This document shows, piece by piece, positions 1 through 6,974 of a DNA stretch of 6,974 nucleotides. The notes beneath the pieces are model-generated. The model was not told the DNA's origin. It searched no databases and saw only the letters and a list, made by a program, of their open reading frames with translations. Origin of the DNA: Pseudomonadota bacterium (GTDB taxonomy: Bacteria; Pseudomonadota; Gammaproteobacteria; Steroidobacterales; Steroidobacteraceae). Location: NCBI GenBank assembly GCA_023423065.1, contig JAFAGC010000106.1:1-6974 (forward strand), given 5' to 3'. Each line of letters begins with the position of its first letter. Position 1 is the first letter of the stretch. Position numbers and translations under genes: made by a program.

Positions 1-1
1 A

Positions 2-82
2 GATCTCGTAGAGCGTCTAGCTATCGAGCAGACGCTCGAAAATCTGGGATACTTGCAACGCCAAAGAGGCGGATGGTGCTAA
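2..82 (+). CDS. Possible 3' end of an unrecognised gene
   Basis: Reading from base 2 gives 26 codons closed by TAA at 80-82, with no start inside the window. The peptide begins DLVERLAIEQTLENLGY and ends in GGWC. The leucine- and glutamate-rich first part looks like an amphipathic helix and is compatible with the tail of a real protein cut by the window edge. Its codons (GTA, CTA, AGA, GGA, TTG) are less GC-biased than those of the genes further right. I do not recognise the family, and a chance open frame of this length cannot be excluded. The sequence left of the window would decide. Confidence 0.25.
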   Translation, partial: DLVERLAIEQTLENLGYLQRQRGGWC

Positions 83-463
83 GTGATTACTGCAACCGCA
101 CATCGCGCAAAATGCTGGCTCGGCACACGTAATTTGACAGATATTCGAATGAGGCCCGGTCGGGAACTAACAAGAATAGATAGTGGCCGGTGCGCAGAAG
201 ACAGCTGCAATCAGAAACTTACAAATAGAACCTGTGTGCGAATTTTCCTCGCATGTCACGAAGTCGAAAAATGCGACACCGAAAAAAAAATTCTTGGTGC
301 GCTGTTCGGGAGCGCGCGGGACTCGTCGTCGGGCACGTTACGACGCGAACAGCGTTGATAGTCATCGCCATTGGGCAAGACGGCGTGTTACTTCGGCGAC
401 GGCGCGACGGCGCGATAGCATCGTCAACCTGTGTGAGCGGGGGCGAGAACGCACCCGATGTAG
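83..463. other. Gene-poor stretch, AT-richer than the rest
   Basis: About 380 bases lie between the possible gene end at 82 and the stop of the TPR gene at 464. Open frames exist on both strands, but their products are arginine-rich with no recognisable motif, as expected from chance reading of GC-rich DNA. Roughly 90-300 is distinctly more AT-rich than the rest, with a run of nine A at 282-290. A small inverted repeat (GCGCT 299-303, AGCGC 311-315, 7-base loop) lies next to this A-run. On the - strand, the direction of the TPR gene, it would read as a hairpin followed 8 bases later by a T-run. It also holds two tandem copies of GACGGCGC at 398-413. I see no RNA gene, CRISPR or insertion sequence. 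Confidence 0.5.
282..315 (-). terminator. Weak candidate terminator for the TPR gene
   Basis: Read on the - strand, a 5-bp stem (GCGCT/AGCGC with a 7-base loop, 315-299) is followed by ACCAAGAA and then nine T (290-282). It lies about 150 bases past the TPR stop codon. The short stem and the 8-base gap before the T-run make it a poor intrinsic terminator, so the call is tentative. Confidence 0.2.
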
Positions 464-1609
464 TCAGGGCTTCTTCGAATCGCTTGCGGAACGGAGAATT
501 GCGGCAAGTCTTGGCCCATGTCCGGGCACGGTTGCGATGAGATCCGCAAGCTTGGCACGACCTTCCGCGGGCGAACTCTCGAGCAGTGTCCTTGCGTACT
601 TCGACGACATGCACGCGCGATCCAGACGCTCTGCGGTTTCGATGAATCGCTCGGCTTCCTGCCGGTTCCCGCGAATGGCAGCGACTACGGCAAGATTGCC
701 GTGCGATTCGCAGAAGTTGCGGTTCATTTCCAGGGCGTGTTTGAAAGTGCTCTCCGCTTCTTCGAGCTTGCCGTCGAAAATTTGCGCCCATCCCAGTGCG
801 TGCCAGGAGCCGATGTGACCGGGCAGAGTTTGCAGTCCGCGCTTCATCTCGGCGATTGCCTGGGTGAAGTCGCGCGTGGTCATCGACGTCATTCCGAGAC
901 CCATCCAGGCGCGCCCGTTCTGGGGTTGCAAGGTCACTACGCGACTGTACGCCGCACGAGCTCGGTCGATATCGAGCTGAAGCATGTTGATCGAAGCCAG
1001 CGCGACGAGCGCATTGAGATCGTCCGGATTGCCCGCCAAGGCAATCCGGGCGTAACGCGCGGATTTCTCGACATCATTCGCATCACCATAAAGTAGTGCG
1101 CAAACGCCGGCGAGCCCGTGATCCGACTGGATGAGTGCGCCGTTCTCATCGGCGATGGCGGTCGCGACTCCAATTTCGCCCGTGTGATGCAGCGAGCGCA
1201 GAAGGCAATGGAGCAATCCGACCGATCGCTCGCCTGCGTCATACCCGGCTCGCAAATGCGGCACCGATTCCGCGAATCTTTCCAATGCAAACAGGCAAAA
1301 CCCGATGTTGAACCGCACGCCTGAGATCGACGCATCGAGCTGACTCAGGGTCTCCAACGCACCCGCGTAATCCTTGAGCCCGATCAGCGCCGTCGCGCGA
1401 TTGAACTGCGCTTCCGGATCCGCCGGCGCGGTGGCCAGCCGCTTCTCGGCCAACTCGCGCAAGTAATCGAATTCGCCAGCCGCGATCGCGGTATCCACGA
1501 CATCGCGGCGCAAGCGGGCATTCCCAGGCTCAATCTCCAGAAACCGCCGCAGACTCGCCAGCCGCGCGCCCGCATTCGCCCGTGCTTCCGAATTTCCGCC
1601 CATCGACAT
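464..1609 (-). CDS. Tetratricopeptide repeat (TPR) protein
   Basis: The 381-residue protein consists almost entirely of degenerate 34-residue helical repeats. The clearest TPR units are around residues 198-231, 232-265 (AWMGLGM...FTQAIAEMKRGLQ), 266-299 (WHALGWAQ...LEEAESTFKHALEMN) and 300-333 (SHGNLAVVAAIRGNRQEAE). Weaker units run from about 16 to 195. TPR arrays are protein-interaction scaffolds, and no catalytic domain is visible. There is no signal peptide or membrane segment, so it is probably cytoplasmic. Start: ATG at 1609, with a second in-frame ATG two codons later at 1603. The upstream purine-rich AAGGGGAAACAGG could serve either. It diverges from the Rieske gene with a 30-base gap, and nothing shows that the two work together. 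The partner and process are unknown. Confidence 0.85.
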   Translation of the reverse strand: MSMGGNSEARANAGARLASLRRFLEIEPGNARLRRDVVDTAIAAGEFDYLRELAEKRLATAPADPEAQFNRATALIGLKDYAGALETLSQLDASISGVRFNIGFCLFALERFAESVPHLRAGYDAGERSVGLLHCLLRSLHHTGEIGVATAIADENGALIQSDHGLAGVCALLYGDANDVEKSARYARIALAGNPDDLNALVALASINMLQLDIDRARAAYSRVVTLQPQNGRAWMGLGMTSMTTRDFTQAIAEMKRGLQTLPGHIGSWHALGWAQIFDGKLEEAESTFKHALEMNRNFCESHGNLAVVAAIRGNRQEAERFIETAERLDRACMSSKYARTLLESSPAEGRAKLADLIATVPGHGPRLAAILRSASDSKKP

Positions 1610-1639
1610 CCTGTTTCCCCTTACAGCCCCGCCGCCGGG

Positions 1640-2854
1640 TTGAACGCCACGTCGAGACTTGTTATCAAGCCGTACAAGAGCTTACCCAAATCCGGCGGCG
1701 CATTGACTCCCGATTCTCCCGAAGATTTCAGCCTGCCCGCCTGGGCCTACACGGACGAGGAGTTCCTCGCGCTCGAGCGCGAGCGCGTGTTTCGCCCGTC
1801 CTGGCAGCCGATCTGCCACGTCTCCGAGATCCCGAAGCCAGGCGACTACCAGTGCTTCGATTTCATCGGCGAGATGCTCTTCGCCATGCGCGGCAACGAT
1901 GGCGAAGTCCGCGTATTCCATAACGTCTGCCGCCACCGCGCCGCTCGCCTGCTCGACGGACCTCGCGGCTCGTGCAAACGCCGGATCGTGTGTCCTTACC
2001 ATGCATGGTCCTACGATTTCGAAGGCGGTTTAGCCTCGGTCGGCGGCGACCGTTCCGCTTTCCCGAATCTAGACATCGCGCGCGAGTCGCTGCCGCAGGT
2101 GGAGTCCGAGATCTACGGCGGATTCGTGTTCGCGCGGCTCGAGCCCGGCGGGCCCAGCGTCGCGCAGATGCTCGCGCCGTACGCGGATGAGATCGCGACT
2201 CACCAGTTCGAGAAGCTCGAACCCATCGGCCGCGTGACGCTGCGTCCGCGCACGGTCAACTGGAAGAACGTCGGCGACAACTACTCGGACGCGCTGCACA
2301 TCCCGGTGGCGCATCCCGGCCTGAGCCGGTTGTTAGGCTCGTCGTACCGCGTGGAGTCGAAGGAATGGGTCGACCGCATGCACGGCGACATCACCGACAA
2401 GCCGTCGCGCAACTGGGCCGAGCGCGCGTACCAGAAGTACCTGCCCGACGCTCCGCATCTCGCCGCGGACAAGCGCCGCACGTGGGTGTACTTCAAGCTG
2501 TGGCCCAACTTCGCGTTCGACGTCTATCCCGACCAGGTGGACATCATGCAGTGGCTCCCGATCTCGCCGACGCAGACGCTGATCCGCGAGATCGGGTACG
2601 CGCACCCCGACACGAGCCGCGAGATGCGCGCCACGCGTTATCTCAACTGGCGCATCAACCGGCAGGTGAACGCGGAGGACACGGTGCTGATCCAGCGCGT
2701 GCAGGACGGCATGGCCTCGGGAAGTTATCGCGTCGGCCCACTCGCGAGCGGTGAAGTCGCGCTGCGTGGCTTCGGCCGGCGGATGCGCGCGCTGATCCCC
2801 GAGTGCAACGCGAGCGAACCGCCGGCGGCCGGCTGGTCGCGGCGCGGCGCGTGA
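1640..2854 (+). CDS. Rieske [2Fe-2S] non-heme iron oxygenase, alpha subunit
   Basis: 404 residues in the order of ring-hydroxylating/demethylating oxygenase alpha subunits. The N-terminal Rieske domain (about 58-165) has C97-x-H99 and C118-x2-H121 as [2Fe-2S] ligands (VCRHRAARL, CPYHAWSY). The C-terminal catalytic domain (about 170-385) carries NWKNVGDNYSDALHIPVAH, giving H220 and H225 as Fe(II) ligands and D217 as the likely bridging carboxylate. D347 (or E346) is the probable third ligand. The family uses O2 and electrons from a separate reductase for dihydroxylation or oxidative N-/O-demethylation; the substrate cannot be read from the sequence. D217 matches the Asp of naphthalene dioxygenase, whereas carnitine oxygenase CntA has Glu there. 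No reductase or beta subunit is in the window. The start is TTG at 1640 without a clear Shine-Dalgarno; TTG at 1703 is the alternative, since residues before about 30 look non-conserved. The stop overlaps the next gene by 4 bases. Confidence 0.93.
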   Translation: MNATSRLVIKPYKSLPKSGGALTPDSPEDFSLPAWAYTDEEFLALERERVFRPSWQPICHVSEIPKPGDYQCFDFIGEMLFAMRGNDGEVRVFHNVCRHRAARLLDGPRGSCKRRIVCPYHAWSYDFEGGLASVGGDRSAFPNLDIARESLPQVESEIYGGFVFARLEPGGPSVAQMLAPYADEIATHQFEKLEPIGRVTLRPRTVNWKNVGDNYSDALHIPVAHPGLSRLLGSSYRVESKEWVDRMHGDITDKPSRNWAERAYQKYLPDAPHLAADKRRTWVYFKLWPNFAFDVYPDQVDIMQWLPISPTQTLIREIGYAHPDTSREMRATRYLNWRINRQVNAEDTVLIQRVQDGMASGSYRVGPLASGEVALRGFGRRMRALIPECNASEPPAAGWSRRGA

Positions 2855-4194
2855 CCTCGCGCCGGAAGTTAGGCCCCGTACTCGCGACCGTCGTGGTCGC
2901 GGGCAACATGATCGGTTCCGGCATCTTCCTGCTGCCCGCGACGCTCGCGGGCGTCGGCAGCCTCACCGTGCTGGGGTGGATGATCGCGACGGTCGGCGCG
3001 CTGGCGCTCGCGCTGCTGTTCGGCAAGCTCGCGCAACGCAAGCCGATGGCCGGCGGTCCCGCGACCTATGCCTTCGATGCCTTCGGCCCGTTCGCCGGAT
3101 CTCAGGCGAGCCTGTGGTACTGGGCCGCGTGCCTGATCGGCAACGTCGCGATCGCGCTCGCCGCGGCGAGTTATCTGTCCGCGTTCCTGGGCTTTCACGG
3201 CACGCCGGCGATGAACGCGTTATTCACCATCGTGTTGCTGTGGCTGGTCACCGTCGTCAACCTGGTGAGCCCGCGGTTCGTCGGCCAGGTGGACGGGCCG
3301 TTGCTCGTCGCGGGAATGATTCCGCTGCTGCTCGCGATCACGGTGGGCTGGACCGCGTTCGATCCGGCGCAGTTCGTCGAGTCGTGGAACGTGAGCGGGC
3401 AACCTGTCTACCAGGCGCTGCCGCATTCGCTCGTGCTCGTGTTCTGGGCGTTCACGGGATTGGAGAGCGCCTCGGTGGCGGCGGCCGTGGTCGACAATCC
3501 CGAGCGCAACGTGCGTATCGCGACCATCTCCGGCGTGTTGATCGCGGCGCTCATCTACATCGGCGCGAGCATCGTCATCTTCGGGCTCGCGCCGGCCGAG
3601 GAACTCGCGGCGTCCGGTGCGCCGTTCGCGCTCGTGGCCGCCAAGACGCTGGGGCCCGTGGCCGGTCCGCTGGTCGCGGTGTGCGGAGGCTTGAAGGCGC
3701 TCGGCACGCTCACGGGATGGGTGTTGCTCACGGCGCAGGTCAGCCGCGCGGCCGCGGATCACGGATTGTTGCCGGCGGTGTTCGCGCGTACGCGCGAGGG
3801 CGACACGCCGGTCGCCGGCCTCCTCATCGCGGGGTTGCTGGGCACCGTGGCCATCGTGGCGACCATCGCGCCGACGTTTGGCGCGCAGTTCGGCCTGCTG
3901 GCCGAGGCGTCGACGATCTTCGCGCTGCTCACCTACCTCGGCGCCTGCGCGGCGGCGCTGCGTTATCGGGTGCGCGGCGAGCTCGCGCTGGCCGTGATCG
4001 GCGGCGCGTTCTGCGTCTTCGTCATCGCGTGGTCGAGTGGGCCCGTGCTGCTCGTGACGGGCGCGTGCCTGGTGTTGTTCGCGCTGCTGTATCTGCCGCT
4101 GTCGCGGCGGCGTTACCTGCTGCCCGATCCGGCGGTGCGCACGGGGGAATTCGCGCGGCTGCACGAACGGCACGACGATCCGAACGCCGGCTGA
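2851..4194 (+). CDS. AdiC-like APC-family amino acid/amine antiporter
   Basis: An inner-membrane transporter of the basic amino acid/polyamine antiporter group, with about 12 hydrophobic segments. From the GTG at 2851 it is 447 residues (E. coli AdiC is 445), starting MTSRRKLGPV just before the first helix. Compared by eye with AdiC as I recall it, residues align with a constant offset of 3. The unwound-helix motif is G22-S23-G24 (AdiC S26), with N19, Y90 (Y93), N98 (N101), W199 (W202 gate), E205 (E208), W290 (W293, stacks on the substrate), S354 (S357) and Y362 (Y365). The reported pH-sensor Y74 is replaced by A71. This suggests exchange of arginine/agmatine-like or other cationic compounds, but no amino acid decarboxylase is adjacent, so acid resistance is not implied. 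The GTG overlaps the Rieske stop as GTGA, which argues for translational coupling. GTG at 2803 is an alternative start but adds 16 residues with no counterpart. Confidence 0.9.
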   Translation: MTSRRKLGPVLATVVVAGNMIGSGIFLLPATLAGVGSLTVLGWMIATVGALALALLFGKLAQRKPMAGGPATYAFDAFGPFAGSQASLWYWAACLIGNVAIALAAASYLSAFLGFHGTPAMNALFTIVLLWLVTVVNLVSPRFVGQVDGPLLVAGMIPLLLAITVGWTAFDPAQFVESWNVSGQPVYQALPHSLVLVFWAFTGLESASVAAAVVDNPERNVRIATISGVLIAALIYIGASIVIFGLAPAEELAASGAPFALVAAKTLGPVAGPLVAVCGGLKALGTLTGWVLLTAQVSRAAADHGLLPAVFARTREGDTPVAGLLIAGLLGTVAIVATIAPTFGAQFGLLAEASTIFALLTYLGACAAALRYRVRGELALAVIGGAFCVFVIAWSSGPVLLVTGACLVLFALLYLPLSRRRYLLPDPAVRTGEFARLHERHDDPNAG

Positions 4195-4222
4195 ACTTTC
4201 CCCACTTTTTACACCGGCACCA

Positions 4223-5071
4223 CTATCCCCACCTCAGTGCGCGGGCGTGCCAATCCATGTGCTGGGCGATGAAGGTCTGGATGAAGAAGTAGCCGTGGTC
4301 GTAGTCGGACTGGCGTTGCATCTCGAGTGGCTGGTCGGTCGCGCGGCAGGCCTCGACGAGCAGTTCGGGTTTCAACTGCTCCGCCAGGAACTTGTCGGCG
4401 GTGCCCTGGGTCACGAACAACGTGCCGGGGAACTTGTGGCCCGTTCGCAGTAGTTCGGTCGTGTCGTATTGGCCCCACGTCGCGCGGTCCGGCCCAAGAT
4501 ATCCGCCGAACGCCTTGAGTCCCCACGGGACCTGCATCGGTGCGCAGATGGGCGCGAACGCGGACACCGACTTGTACTTGTCCGGATTCTTGAGCGCGAT
4601 CGTCAGCGCGCCGTGTCCGCCCATCGAGTGCCCGAAGATGCCGGCGAGCGTCGTATCCACGTTGAAGTTCGCGCCAACAATTTTCGGGAGCTCGTCGACG
4701 ACGTAGCTGTACATCCGGTAGTGCTTCGACCAGGGCTGCTCGGTCGCATCGAGGTAGAAGCCCGCGCCGATGCCGAAATCCCAGGAATCCCGGTCTCCCG
4801 GCAGCGTCACGCGTGGACTCGTATCCGGCGCCACCAATGCGATGCCGTGCCGCGCGGCATGCTCGAGCGCGCATGCCTTGGTGACGAAGGTCTCCTCGGT
4901 GCACGTGAGCCCCGCGAGGTAATAGAGCACCGGCACGCGCCGCTCGCCCGCCTGCGGCGGCGTGTATACCGCGAAACGCATTTCGCAATCGTTGGTCGAG
5001 GAGGCGTGCTTGAAGTAGCCCAGCACGCCTCCGTGGCAGTAATGCCGCGAGATCGTTTCGATGGTTGCCAA
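4223..5071 (-). CDS. fghA: S-formylglutathione hydrolase
   Basis: Hydrolyses S-formylglutathione to formate and glutathione, the last step of the glutathione-dependent formaldehyde pathway; cytoplasmic alpha/beta-hydrolase of the esterase D family. From TTG at 5071 the protein is 282 residues (E. coli FrmB is 277). The nucleophile S149 sits in GHSMGG (147-152), with D226 in QGTADKF and H259 in SDYDHGYFF completing the triad. The family signature YLAGLTCTEETF is at 51-62, with its conserved cysteine C57. Start choice: the frame stays open upstream to 5152, but that part is the Arg-rich shadow of gfa. The TTG is preceded at 5 bases by GAGG, and the product then begins MATIETISRHYCHGG, as expected for the family. 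The gap to gfa is 7 bases, so both are surely on one transcript. It is convergent with the antiporter gene, 28 bases apart. Confidence 0.95.
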   Translation of the reverse strand: MATIETISRHYCHGGVLGYFKHASSTNDCEMRFAVYTPPQAGERRVPVLYYLAGLTCTEETFVTKACALEHAARHGIALVAPDTSPRVTLPGDRDSWDFGIGAGFYLDATEQPWSKHYRMYSYVVDELPKIVGANFNVDTTLAGIFGHSMGGHGALTIALKNPDKYKSVSAFAPICAPMQVPWGLKAFGGYLGPDRATWGQYDTTELLRTGHKFPGTLFVTQGTADKFLAEQLKPELLVEACRATDQPLEMQRQSDYDHGYFFIQTFIAQHMDWHARALRWG

Positions 5072-5075
5072 GAAG

Positions 5076-5081
5076 ACCTCA
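5076..5081 (-). promoter_or_regulatory. Ribosome binding site overlapping gfa stop, sets fghA start
   Basis: On the - strand the gfa stop codon TGA is part of TGAGGT. Its GAGG core (5080-5077) lies 5 bases before the TTG at 5071. This is why the rare TTG start of fghA is preferred over longer upstream readings, and it implies that translation of the two genes is coupled. Confidence 0.7.
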
Positions 5082-5654
5082 GGTCTTGAGTGTGCCTTTC
5101 TGCTTCGCGATGTGCGTCGCGATCGCATCCATGAGCGCCGGCGACAACGCATCGTACGGCGGCAGTCGCAGCTTCTTGAGCCGGTCGCGGATCTTTTTCA
5201 TGTCCTTCGGCCGCGCGGCGCCGGCCTCGATGATCGACGACACGAACGCGGCGAACTCGGGCTTGTTCCAGCCCTTGTCCTTCGACAATTCCACGTGCAC
5301 GAAATCGAGCCCGTAGAATGGATGCGCCGTGTTCTCGATGCGCCCGTACATGTGCACGCCGCACTTCACGCAAGCATGACGCTGGATGGTCGCGGACGGA
5401 TCCACGACGGTGAGCTTCTGCGCATTCGCCATGACGGCGACGTTCTCCTTCGGCACGACGGCCACGACGGAAAACACCGCGCCCTTCGGCTTCCAGCACT
5501 TCGTGCAGCCGCAGGCGTGGTTGTGCGCGACATTGCCCTTGATGACGACCTGGACGGGTTCCTCGGCGCAGTGGCAGGCAAGCGTGCCGCCTTTGAACTT
5601 CTTGTTGCCCGCCTTGACGCCCTTGTCGATCGACGGATGGAGCTTGATGGCCAT
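5079..5654 (-). CDS. gfa: Glutathione-dependent formaldehyde-activating enzyme
   Basis: S-(hydroxymethyl)glutathione synthase: promotes condensation of formaldehyde with glutathione, the entry step of the pathway. The 191 residues match the Paracoccus-type enzyme (about 194). The cysteine-rich zinc-binding pattern of the Gfa/CENP-V fold is complete: C27-x-C29 (LACHC), C48-x-C50-x2-C53 (ACGCTKC) and C95-x2-C98 (ACVKCG). The C-terminal tail from about 145 is Lys/Arg-rich and typical of full-length Gfa rather than of the shorter generic family members. The start ATG at 5654 has a strong purine-rich ribosome site, GAGGGGAAG at 5665-5657. It sits second in the operon, 36 bases after adhC and 7 bases before fghA. 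Whether Gfa is truly catalytic or mainly a glutathione/formaldehyde carrier is debated for the family. Confidence 0.94.
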   Translation of the reverse strand: MAIKLHPSIDKGVKAGNKKFKGGTLACHCAEEPVQVVIKGNVAHNHACGCTKCWKPKGAVFSVVAVVPKENVAVMANAQKLTVVDPSATIQRHACVKCGVHMYGRIENTAHPFYGLDFVHVELSKDKGWNKPEFAAFVSSIIEAGAARPKDMKKIRDRLKKLRLPPYDALSPALMDAIATHIAKQKGTLKT

Positions 5655-5656
5655 GA

Positions 5657-5665
5657 CTTCCCCTC
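5657..5665 (-). promoter_or_regulatory. Strong ribosome binding site of gfa
   Basis: Read on the - strand, GAGGGGAAG precedes the ATG at 5654, with five bases between the GAGGGG core and the start codon. It is the best Shine-Dalgarno in the window and lies in the 36-base adhC-gfa gap, so gfa can be translated independently of adhC. Confidence 0.65.
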
Positions 5666-5690
5666 GCCCCTTCTCGCAGAGGCTTGTTGG

Positions 5691-6800
<1,110 letters not shown>

Positions 6801-6813
6801 GCTCCGGATGGTA

Positions 6814-6855
6814 ATGGGGACATTCCTCGTTTCCTAGCAAAAGGGGACAGACCTC
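6814..6855. repeat. Pair of imperfect GGGGACA direct repeats (REP-like)
   Basis: Two 15-base units, 6814-6828 (ATGGGGACATTCCTC) and 6841-6855 (AAGGGGACAGACCTC), match at 12 of 15 positions and start 27 bases apart. They share the GGGGACA core and the CCTC end. They fill most of the 83-base spacer between the divergent adhC operon and the methyltransferase gene. The GGGGACAGACC wording resembles a dispersed REP-type repeat that I recall from gammaproteobacterial genomes, but that is memory and not shown here. A paired operator for a regulator of either gene is the alternative. Confidence 0.45.
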
Positions 6856-6883
6856 AGTCCTACATCCCGCTAGCATCTCGCCC

Positions 6884-6974
6884 ATGAAAGACGTCCACCT
6901 CTCTGCGGACGCCGGTTTCGGCCGCGGCGCCGAGAGTTATTCCCGCGGTCGGCCGGACTATCCGGCCGCGCCGC
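6884..6974 (+). CDS. SAM-dependent methyltransferase, 5' part only
   Basis: ATG at 6884 opens a frame that runs off the window after 30 codons. The peptide has AGFGRGAESYSRGRPDYP at residues 10-27. This is the characteristic opening of a large group of class I SAM-dependent methyltransferases (FG.GAE.Y.RGRP.YP preceding the methyltransferase domain). The SAM-binding glycine motif would lie beyond the window edge, so the substrate cannot be guessed. It is divergent from the adhC operon; no clear Shine-Dalgarno is seen before the ATG. Confidence 0.75.
   Translation, partial: MKDVHLSADAGFGRGAESYSRGRPDYPAAP

Noticed and set aside
83..358. A 91-codon + strand frame starting with GTG right after the TAA at 80-82
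   Set aside because: The GTG directly abuts the stop, but the product has no recognisable feature, has mixed composition, and lies in the AT-richer stretch; coding is not supported.
398..413. Tandem duplicate of GACGGCGC
   Set aside because: Only two 8-base copies in GC-rich DNA; too short to be meaningful.
253..540. A 95-codon + strand frame running into the TPR 3' end
   Set aside because: Arg-rich, no ribosome site, and antisense to the TPR gene over its last part.
219..791. A 190-codon - strand frame overlapping the 3' part of the TPR gene
   Set aside because: Arg/Ser-rich, no motif, and it overlaps a well-supported TPR frame on the same strand.
3220..4173. A 317-codon - strand frame opposite the antiporter
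   Set aside because: Low-complexity, Arg/Gln/His/Glu-rich antisense reading with no motif.
4195..4222. Possible shared terminator between the convergent antiporter and fghA genes
   Set aside because: The 28-base gap has a short T-run (4206-4210), but I find no stem-loop directly before it on either strand.
2976..4292. A 438-codon + strand frame overlapping the antiporter
   Set aside because: Arg/Ala/Gly-rich out-of-frame shadow of a transporter whose own frame matches AdiC throughout.
4223..5152. Longer start for S-formylglutathione hydrolase (309 residues from 5152)
   Set aside because: The extra 27 residues are an Arg/Ser-rich reading inside gfa. The TTG at 5071 has a GAGG at the right spacing and gives the family N-terminus.

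Overview
The window is high-GC, densely coded bacterial DNA. It is most likely proteobacterial, judged from close family-level resemblance of its genes to proteobacterial formaldehyde-oxidation enzymes and to E. coli AdiC. I cannot place it more finely by eye. Rare starts are common: TTG for the Rieske oxygenase and for S-formylglutathione hydrolase, GTG for the transporter.

Layout. Positions 2-82 hold a possible 3' end of a + strand gene I do not recognise. Positions 83-463 are about 380 bases with no convincing gene and visibly more AT than the rest. Positions 464-1609 (-) encode a TPR-repeat protein. Its start lies only 30 bases from the start of a divergent + strand pair: a Rieske-type oxygenase alpha subunit (1640-2854) and an AdiC-like APC-family antiporter (2851-4194), joined by a 4-base GTGA overlap. 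Convergent to that pair is a complete glutathione-dependent formaldehyde oxidation operon on the - strand, read adhC/frmA (6800-5691), gfa (5654-5079), fghA (5071-4223). Upstream of the operon, an 83-base divergent spacer carries two copies of an imperfect GGGGACA repeat. The + strand start of a class I SAM-dependent methyltransferase (6884 onward) runs off the end.

How the genes may work together. Formaldehyde reacts with glutathione (Gfa, or spontaneously). S-hydroxymethylglutathione is then oxidised to S-formylglutathione (AdhC) and hydrolysed to formate plus glutathione (FghA). Many Rieske oxygenases of the non-classical kind remove N- or O-methyl groups and release formaldehyde. The neighbouring oxygenase/antiporter pair may therefore import and demethylate a methylated, probably cationic, nitrogen compound, with the formaldehyde dealt with by the convergent operon. 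The enzyme assignments are well supported by motifs; the link between the two modules is inference from proximity. No oxygenase reductase partner and no dedicated regulator (such as FrmR) is visible in the window. I did not find a clearly undescribed system here.
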